Source of the DNA: SIG440 sp045645905
GTDB lineage: Bacteria; Bacillota; Clostridia; Monoglobales; Monoglobaceae
DNA length: 17,747 bases
NCBI GenBank assembly: GCA_045645905.1
Contig: JAZRJT010000102.1
Coordinates: 1 to 17,747, forward strand
Direction of reading: 5' to 3'
Under the pieces are notes generated by a model. The model did no database searches and was not told the DNA's origin. It saw only the letters and a program-made list of their open reading frames with translations. This document shows, piece after piece, positions 13,786 through 17,747 of this stretch; within the stretch, counting starts at the first letter, position 1, and each line of letters starts with the position of its first letter. The translations under genes and the position numbers were made by a program.

Positions 13786-14460
13786 ATGGAAATAAAGCCA
13801 ATCGGATATATCCGCACCGATTTTAAAGATAAATTCGGTATTCCTAGGCAAAGCGGACGTGTTGCTGAATTGAAGGGTACGATTGTATTTGAACAGGAGT
13901 ACCGCAATTCCGAGGCATTGAGGGGAATTGAAGAATTTTCACATCTTTGGTTGATATTCGGCTTTTCGCAGGCTGTACGAAACCGCAATGCCCTTACCGT
14001 AAGACCACCAAGACTAGGCGGAAATAAAAGGGTAGGTGTTTTTGCAAGCCGTTCGCCTTACCGCCCTAATTCTCTGGGTCTATCTGTGGTCAAGCTTGAA
14101 GGAATTGAAAAAAACGAGGAAGAAGGGGCTGTGTTGATTGTTTCAGGGCTGGATATTCTTGATAATACCCCGATTTTTGATATAAAGCCCTATCTTCCCT
14201 ATGCGGATTGCAAACCCGATGCAAAGGGCAGCTTTGGTGAGGAATTTAAGGAATACAGCTTGGAAGTAGTGTTTCCTGATGAACTTTTAAACAAACTGCC
14301 TGCAGAAAAACGTACGGCCGCGGTAGAGTGTCTTAAAGATGACCCAAGACCGTCTTATCACGATGATTTGCGAACATACAGTATGAATTTTTCGGGTTGT
14401 GATATACATTTTAAGGTAGAAAAGAATGTTTTGACGGTTTTTGGAGTAGATATTATCTGA
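13786..14460 (+). CDS. trmO: tRNA (t6A37) N6-methyltransferase TrmO
   Basis: The 224-residue product belongs to the TsaA/TrmO family. These beta-barrel SAM-dependent enzymes methylate N6-threonylcarbamoyladenosine at position 37 of ACY-decoding tRNA-Thr, giving m6t6A. The N-terminus IGYIRTDF, then GIPRQSG (18-24), FSHLWLIF (51-58), and VGVFASRSPYRPNSLGLSVV form the conserved core, followed by DIKPYLPYAD and the DPRPSY segment near the C-terminus. The ATG lies 3 bp after the previous stop, and its AAGGAG lies inside the end of the glycosylase gene, indicating coupling. No clear terminator follows. Confidence 0.93.
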   Translation: MEIKPIGYIRTDFKDKFGIPRQSGRVAELKGTIVFEQEYRNSEALRGIEEFSHLWLIFGFSQAVRNRNALTVRPPRLGGNKRVGVFASRSPYRPNSLGLSVVKLEGIEKNEEEGAVLIVSGLDILDNTPIFDIKPYLPYADCKPDAKGSFGEEFKEYSLEVVFPDELLNKLPAEKRTAAVECLKDDPRPSYHDDLRTYSMNFSGCDIHFKVEKNVLTVFGVDII

Positions 14461-14527
14461 TGACATATTAAAAATTAAATTGTTATAATATTTTTCTTCT
14501 TTCTGGAAAAATGCCCAACAATTACAT

Positions 14528-14556
14528 TTGCATTATGTAAACCAATGTGTTAAGAT
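14528..14556 (+). promoter_or_regulatory. Promoter of the CAP-domain protein gene
   Basis: TTGCAT (14528-14533), 17 bp and TAAGAT (14551-14556). A small perfect hairpin, GTGTC-AGATA-GACAC (14563-14577), lies right at the expected transcript 5' end and could stabilise the mRNA. Confidence 0.62.
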
Positions 14557-14600
14557 AGGTGAGTGTCAGATAGACACAAAAAAATTCAGGAGGAAGATAA

Positions 14601-15332
14601 ATGAAAAAATTTATTATAACATTGGTTATTACAGCAATGGCAGCAATGATGATTCCGGCAGGAGCAGCATCTGTCACAACACACAAACTTGGCAACGGAA
14701 TTTACACAATGGTTATTGGTTGCGAAGACAATAAAACTGATATTGAATGTAACACCCCTCAGATTTCAATTCCCGGCATTCACTGCCCCGGGCAGGAGGA
14801 AGATGACGCAATCGTAGAAACACCTGAGGAAGACAACAACACACCCGAACAGAAGCCTGAACAAGACAACGTTCCAGAAAACAAGCCTGAACATGACACT
14901 ACACCTGAGAATACTCCCGGGCAGGACACAAACACTCCCTCGGTGGATTCTGAGCTTCATCAATACGAGGCAGAAGTTATAAGACTAGTTAATGAGATAA
15001 GATTGAAAAATGGATTAAACAGACTTGAAACAGATACAGAACTCAGTCGTGTTGCAAGAATCAAGTCTCTGGATATGAAGGATAAGAACTATTTTTCACA
15101 TACAAGCCCCACTTACGGTTCGCCTTTTGATATGATGAAACAGTTTGGAATTTCGTATAAAACGGCTGGTGAAAATATTGCCAAAGGACAAAAAACACCT
15201 GCTCAGGTAGTTGATGGTTGGATGAATTCCGAAGGTCATCGCACAAACATCCTTAACGCATCATACACCCATATAGGTGTCGGTTACGTTGCGGAGGGCA
15301 ACTATTGGACACAGATGTTTATAGGAAGATAG
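14601..15332 (+). CDS. Secreted CAP-domain (YkwD/SCP-like) protein
   Basis: The 243-residue product starts with a signal peptide (MKKFIITLVI, hydrophobic to about residue 19, likely cleavage after AGA near 22). A short unassigned region with Cys41, 50 and 62 follows. Residues 70-115 are a Pro/Glu/Asp/Asn/Thr-rich linker with three ten-residue repeats (TPEQKPEQDN, VPENKPEHDT, TPENTPGQDT). Residues about 118-243 are a CAP domain with FSHTSPTYG (165-173), AGENIAKG (189-196) and MNSEGHRTNIL (208-218), the usual family motifs. There is no wall anchor, so it is probably released or loosely held. Family members of this type occur in sporulating Firmicutes, but their activity is poorly defined. CAGGAGG precedes the ATG. 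Confidence 0.9.
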   Translation: MKKFIITLVITAMAAMMIPAGAASVTTHKLGNGIYTMVIGCEDNKTDIECNTPQISIPGIHCPGQEEDDAIVETPEEDNNTPEQKPEQDNVPENKPEHDTTPENTPGQDTNTPSVDSELHQYEAEVIRLVNEIRLKNGLNRLETDTELSRVARIKSLDMKDKNYFSHTSPTYGSPFDMMKQFGISYKTAGENIAKGQKTPAQVVDGWMNSEGHRTNILNASYTHIGVGYVAEGNYWTQMFIGR

Positions 15333-15338
15333 AATATT

Positions 15339-15370
15339 GAAAAAGTCGCTTTTGCGGCTTTTTCATTTTT
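15339..15370 (+). terminator. Terminator after the CAP-domain gene
   Basis: GAAAAAGTCGC (15339-15349) pairs with GCGGCTTTTTC (15354-15364), followed by a T-rich run to 15370. It lies 7 bp after the stop codon. Confidence 0.88.
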
Positions 15371-15374
15371 GGTA

Positions 15375-15403
15375 TGGACATTTAGGTAAACTTGTGATAT
15401 AAT
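15375..15403 (+). promoter_or_regulatory. Promoter of the trp leader and trpB
   Basis: TGGACA (15375-15380), 17 bp and TATAAT (15398-15403). The start of transcription would be near 15410, upstream of the leader peptide at 15446. Confidence 0.82.
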
Positions 15404-15445
15404 GACACTTAATTATTGTTATCATAGCAAAGAGGAGTGAACATA

Positions 15446-15502
15446 ATGCCCTTTTTTAAGAAATATATTTTAAATTACTCGTGGTGCAACACTTGGGCGT
15501 AA
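15446..15502 (+). CDS. Trp-containing leader peptide of trpB
   Basis: GAGGAG (15433-15438) sits 7 nt before the ATG. The frame encodes 18 residues, MPFFKKYILNYSWCNTWA, and stops at TAA 15500-15502. Trp codons are at 15482-15484 and 15494-15496, in the last six codons. Two tryptophans in such a short peptide, directly before a terminator and a tryptophan gene, is the classic signature of ribosome-mediated attenuation. The second Trp codon and the stop lie inside the terminator hairpin. Scarce charged tRNA-Trp would stall the ribosome over the 5' arm and allow trpB transcription. The function is inferred; the frame, ribosome binding site and Trp codons are seen. Confidence 0.8.
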   Translation: MPFFKKYILNYSWCNTWA

Positions 15503-15519
15503 GCCCGTGGTGTTTTTTT
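15488..15519 (+). terminator. Attenuator terminator of trpB
   Basis: AACAC (15488-15492) and GGGC (15495-15498) pair with GCCC (15503-15506) and GTGTT (15510-15514), around a small internal loop and a GTAA tetraloop; T7 follows (15513-15519). The TAA stop of the leader peptide falls in the loop. It stands between the promoter and trpB, so it must be bypassed for expression. Confidence 0.86.
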
Positions 15520-15572
15520 CAGTTAGTAAACTGCAGGGGTAAAAATATATTTTATAAAAAGGAGAAATTATT

Positions 15573-16814
15573 ATGAATAAATACAGAGATTTTGATAACT
15601 ATCTTAAGGAGTTCCCCAATGCCGAGGGCTACTTTGGTGAATACGGCGGCTCTTATCAAACGGAAGAACTTATCGAGGCATTTAAAGAAGCTGATGATGC
15701 TTATGAAGCAATTTGTCATTCGGCACAGTTTATTAATGAGCTTCGCAGAATACGAAAGGAATTTCAGGGAAGACCAACACCCATTACCCATTGCGAAAGA
15801 CTTTCAAAGATTTTTGGCAACTGCCAGATTTATCTCAAGCGCGAAGACCTTAACCATACAGGTGCTCACAAGCTGAATCACTGTATGGGCGAAGGACTTC
15901 TTGCAAAGTTTATGGGCAAAAAGAAGATTATTGCCGAGACGGGTGCAGGGCAACATGGTGTTGCAATCGCAACTGCGGCGGCATACTTCGGTATGGAATG
16001 TGATGTTTATATGGGCGAGGTTGACATTGCAAAGCAGCACCCCAATGTAATCAGAATGAAGATGCTTGGTGCAAATGTTATTCCCGTAACAAAGGGTCTT
16101 AAGACACTGAAAGAAGCCTGCGATGCAGCATTTGAGGCATATCTCAATGAATATAAGGATGCAATTTATTGCATTGGTACTGCGGCAGGTCCACATCCCT
16201 TCCCTAAAATGGTTCGTGATTTCCAGTCGATTATAGGAATTGAAGCAAGAGAGCAGTTCTTAGAGATGACAGGAATTATGCCCGATGCAATCACCGCTTG
16301 TGTTGGCGGCGGTTCTAATTCGCTTGGTATGTTTACACCATTCCTTGCTGACCCGGTTGAAATATACGGTGTAGAGCCCCTGGGAAGAGGTTCAGGTGTT
16401 GGTGATCACGCGGCTACAATGGCTTATGGTACAAAGGGTATAATCCACGGCTATTCAAGCTATGTTCTTCAGGATGAAAACGGCGAACCACTTCCGGTTT
16501 ATTCAATAGCCAGTGGTCTTGATTACCCGGGTGTTGGCCCCGAGCACGCATATCTTCGTGATATGGGCAGAGTTAAATACGAAACTGTTACCGATGATGA
16601 AGCAATGGAGGCATTTTTCCTGCTTTCAAGATACGAGGGTATTATTCCCGCTATCGAAAGCGCTCACGCTGTTGCTTACGCCATCCGTTATGCAAAGGAA
16701 CATAAGTCAGGCTCAATTCTTGCCTGCCTTTCAGGTCGTGGCGATAAGGATATTGACTATGTTTATGAAAACTACGGCTGCGGCGAACAGTTTAAACTTG
16801 ATTATGATATTTAA
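15573..16814 (+). CDS. trpB: Tryptophan synthase beta chain (TrpB)
   Basis: The 413-residue product is a PLP enzyme that condenses indole with serine to make tryptophan. The cofactor lysine is Lys100 in HTGAHKLN (95-102). ETGAGQHGV (122-130) holds the catalytic Glu, and GGGSN (245-249) binds the PLP phosphate. The HTGAHK form and overall length indicate the TrpB1 class, which normally pairs with TrpA. No trpA or other trp gene lies within this window on either side, so the gene is an isolated unit, perhaps used for indole salvage. AAGGAG lies 8 nt before the ATG. Expression probably depends on the Trp leader peptide and terminator at 15446-15519. Confidence 0.96.
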   Translation: MNKYRDFDNYLKEFPNAEGYFGEYGGSYQTEELIEAFKEADDAYEAICHSAQFINELRRIRKEFQGRPTPITHCERLSKIFGNCQIYLKREDLNHTGAHKLNHCMGEGLLAKFMGKKKIIAETGAGQHGVAIATAAAYFGMECDVYMGEVDIAKQHPNVIRMKMLGANVIPVTKGLKTLKEACDAAFEAYLNEYKDAIYCIGTAAGPHPFPKMVRDFQSIIGIEAREQFLEMTGIMPDAITACVGGGSNSLGMFTPFLADPVEIYGVEPLGRGSGVGDHAATMAYGTKGIIHGYSSYVLQDENGEPLPVYSIASGLDYPGVGPEHAYLRDMGRVKYETVTDDEAMEAFFLLSRYEGIIPAIESAHAVAYAIRYAKEHKSGSILACLSGRGDKDIDYVYENYGCGEQFKLDYDI

Positions 16815-16825
16815 AATAAAGTATA

Positions 16826-16860
16826 AAAACTCCCGCAATAAAGTATGTTGTGGGAGTTTT
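16826..16860 (+). terminator. Terminator after trpB
   Basis: AAAACTCCCGCAA (16826-16838) pairs with TTGTGGGAGTTTT (16848-16860) across a 9-nt loop. It lies 11 bp after the trpB stop and closes the single-gene unit. Confidence 0.92.
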
Positions 16861-16890
16861 AAAAAAAGATTAAAAAATTTTAAAAAAGTA

Positions 16891-16919
16891 TTGACAAATG
16901 AAGAAGATGTTGCTATAAT
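16891..16919 (+). promoter_or_regulatory. Promoter of the five-tRNA array
   Basis: A perfect TTGACA (16891-16896), 17 bp and TATAAT (16914-16919), about 38 bp upstream of tRNA-Gly. It is the only clear promoter before the array, whose last gene is followed by a terminator. Confidence 0.92.
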
Positions 16920-16957
16920 AATTTAGTCGGTCGGGTATGATACGGCAAAAGCGACGT

Positions 16958-17031
16958 GCGGGTGTAGTTCAATGGTAGAATCTCAGCCTTCCAAGCTGAT
17001 TGCGTGGGTTCGATTCCCATCACCCGCTCCA
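16958..17031 (+). tRNA. tRNA-Gly (anticodon TCC)
   Basis: A 74-nt cloverleaf with encoded CCA. Acceptor arms GCGGGTG and CACCCGC pair. The stem TCAGC/GCTGA encloses CTTCCAA, anticodon TCC. First gene of the array. Confidence 0.97.
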
Positions 17032-17040
17032 GCAAGACAT

Positions 17041-17117
<77 letters not shown>

Positions 17118-17133
17118 CCTTGCTTTTTTATGC

Positions 17134-17211
<78 letters not shown>

Positions 17212-17260
17212 CCAATATTCTCAGGTCGGCAGCGGACAAGTTTGTCAAGGTTGTGTATAA

Positions 17261-17337
17261 TGGGCTGTAGCCAAGTCGGTAAGGCACCAGACTTTGACTC
17301 TGGCATTTCGTAGGTTCGAGTCCTGCCAGCCCAGCCA
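17261..17337 (+). tRNA. tRNA-Gln (anticodon TTG)
   Basis: Acceptor arms TGGGCTG and CAGCCCA pair, starting with the weak U1-A72 pair typical of tRNA-Gln. The stem CCAGA/TCTGG encloses CTTTGAC, anticodon TTG. CCA is encoded at 17335-17337. Confidence 0.96.
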
Positions 17338-17356
17338 ATTTTTAAAAATTAAATAT

Positions 17357-17432
17357 GGTCCATTAGCTCAGTTGGCAGAGCACTTGACTTTTAATCAAGG
17401 TGTCCCGCGTTCGAATCGCGGATGGATCACCA
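17357..17432 (+). tRNA. tRNA-Lys (anticodon TTT)
   Basis: A 76-nt cloverleaf with encoded CCA. Acceptor arms GGTCCAT and ATGGATC pair. The stem CTTGA/TCAAG encloses CTTTTAA, anticodon TTT. It complements the tRNA-Lys(CTT) at 12242-12317 and is the last gene of the array. Confidence 0.97.
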
Positions 17433-17433
17433 G

Positions 17434-17465
17434 AAAAAAGACTATTCTTCCGAATAGTCTTTTTT
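17434..17465 (+). terminator. Terminator of the tRNA array
   Basis: AAAAAAGACTATTC (17434-17447) pairs with GAATAGTCTTTTTT (17452-17465) across a TTCC loop. Its ends match the tRNA-Arg terminator at 4645-4682 (GAAAAAAGAC before, GTCTTTTTTCAA after), while the middle of the stem differs. Confidence 0.92.
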
Positions 17466-17542
17466 CAATGAAATACGCTACGCATATGAAATATACTACA
17501 TCTATTATGAACGCGTTGTATTATTATCGCGTTTCAATTTCT
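17466..17542. other. Short spacer between the tRNA array and thiT, with one hairpin
   Basis: AACGCG (17510-17515) and CGCGTT (17528-17533) can pair across a 12-nt AT loop, ten bases beyond the thiT stop. There is no strong T run on either strand, so it could only be a weak or factor-assisted terminator. The rest is AT-rich spacer. Confidence 0.35.
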
Positions 17543-17747
17543 CTAAAATTTCTCCTTGATTTTAGGTGCAACAACTGCAAGAACTATGGTTGTAATAATC
17601 ATTTCGGGTATCATATATGAACCGTTGTAAGTCAGTGCATATATAAGCACGCTGTTGGTGTCGGCATATATGCCCCAGATTAAAAGTCCTGAAAGTATGT
17701 GCATTACAAACCTTAATCCGGTAACAATTGTACCACTTAAAGGGATT
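17543..17747 (-). CDS. thiT: ThiT, thiamine-specific S component of an ECF transporter (partial)
   Basis: The minus strand has an open frame from the right window edge to TAG (17545-17543), giving the last 67 residues of a membrane protein. They include RFVMHILSGLLIWG, LIYALTYNGSYMIPE and a final hydrophobic helix ending KIKEKF. This is the C-terminal part of ThiT (YuaJ), the S component that binds thiamine and works with the EcfA-A'-T energising module. The His, Trp, Tyr and Asn of its thiamine pocket are all present (His16, Trp24, Tyr36, Asn41 of this fragment), with spacing close to that of the characterised protein. The N-terminus and any TPP riboswitch lie outside the window. Confidence 0.85.
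   Translation of the reverse strand, partial: IPLSGTIVTGLRFVMHILSGLLIWGIYADTNSVLIYALTYNGSYMIPEMIITTIVLAVVAPKIKEKF

Noticed and set aside
15404..15572. T-box riboswitch upstream of trpB
   Set aside because: The conserved T-box antiterminator sequence is absent and the leader is too short. A Trp-coding leader peptide explains the region better.
17256..17261. TATAAT just before tRNA-Gln
   Set aside because: The hexamer runs into the first base of the tRNA, so it cannot start that transcript, and no -35 box is placed correctly. The array promoter at 16891-16919 is sufficient.
17294..17620. A 108-codon plus-strand frame across tRNA-Gln, tRNA-Lys and the spacer
   Set aside because: It crosses two tRNA genes and a strong terminator and is antisense to the end of thiT. 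It is not coding.

Overview
The window looks like a chromosomal segment of a low-to-moderate GC anaerobic Firmicute, most likely a Clostridia-class gut or sediment bacterium. The indications are oxygen-sensitive enzymes (PflB/PflA, a 4Fe-4S serine dehydratase), RNase J, an SLH-anchored surface protein, an M-box and a ZTP riboswitch, an ECF-type ThiT, and strong AGGAGG-like ribosome binding sites. Twelve promoters can be read directly, and every one I call has a 17-bp spacer between its -35 and -10 hexamers. I cannot name the species from sequence alone.

Layout, left to right. (1) 1-141: right end of an IS3-family (IS150-like) element. (2) 166-1803, minus strand: mgtE with a complete leader (promoter, M-box Mg2+ riboswitch, terminator). 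(3) 1807-4439, minus: a large secreted phosphodiester-glycosidase/Ig-like/SLH protein. (4) 4498-4682: tRNA-Arg(ACG) and its terminator, followed by about 290 bp of short hairpins sharing the core CCTNNCGG. (5) 5004-6539: an L-serine dehydratase with an XRE-type helix-turn-helix domain fused to its N-terminus. (6) 6598-7025: a two-gene operon of a 70-residue two-helix membrane protein and a 56-residue zinc-ribbon protein, overlapping by ATGA. (7) 7077-8908, minus: RNase J with a long leader. (8) 9026-12199: ZTP riboswitch, pflB, pflA, terminator. (9) 12208-12379, minus: tRNA-Lys(CTT) with terminator and promoter. (10) 12471-14460: ZIP metal transporter, hypoxanthine-DNA glycosylase, TrmO. (11) 14528-15370: secreted CAP-domain protein. 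(12) 15375-16860: an orphan trpB preceded by an 18-codon Trp-containing leader peptide overlapping an intrinsic terminator. (13) 16891-17465: tRNA array Gly-Arg-His-Gln-Lys with promoter and terminator. (14) 17543-17747, minus: 3' end of thiT.

How it works together. Most of the window is ordinary housekeeping and metabolism, but it is rich in cis-acting RNA control. mgtE is controlled by Mg2+, pflBA by ZTP (a signal of 10-formyl-THF shortage, which fits an enzyme that makes formate), and trpB apparently by ribosome-mediated attenuation on Trp codons. The most unusual items are the HTH-serine dehydratase fusion with a dyad upstream of its promoter, the compact trp attenuator whose stop codon lies in the terminator loop, the unlisted 56-residue zinc-ribbon gene, and the CCTNNCGG hairpin mosaic downstream of tRNA-Arg. 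I found no CRISPR array, phage module or defence island.
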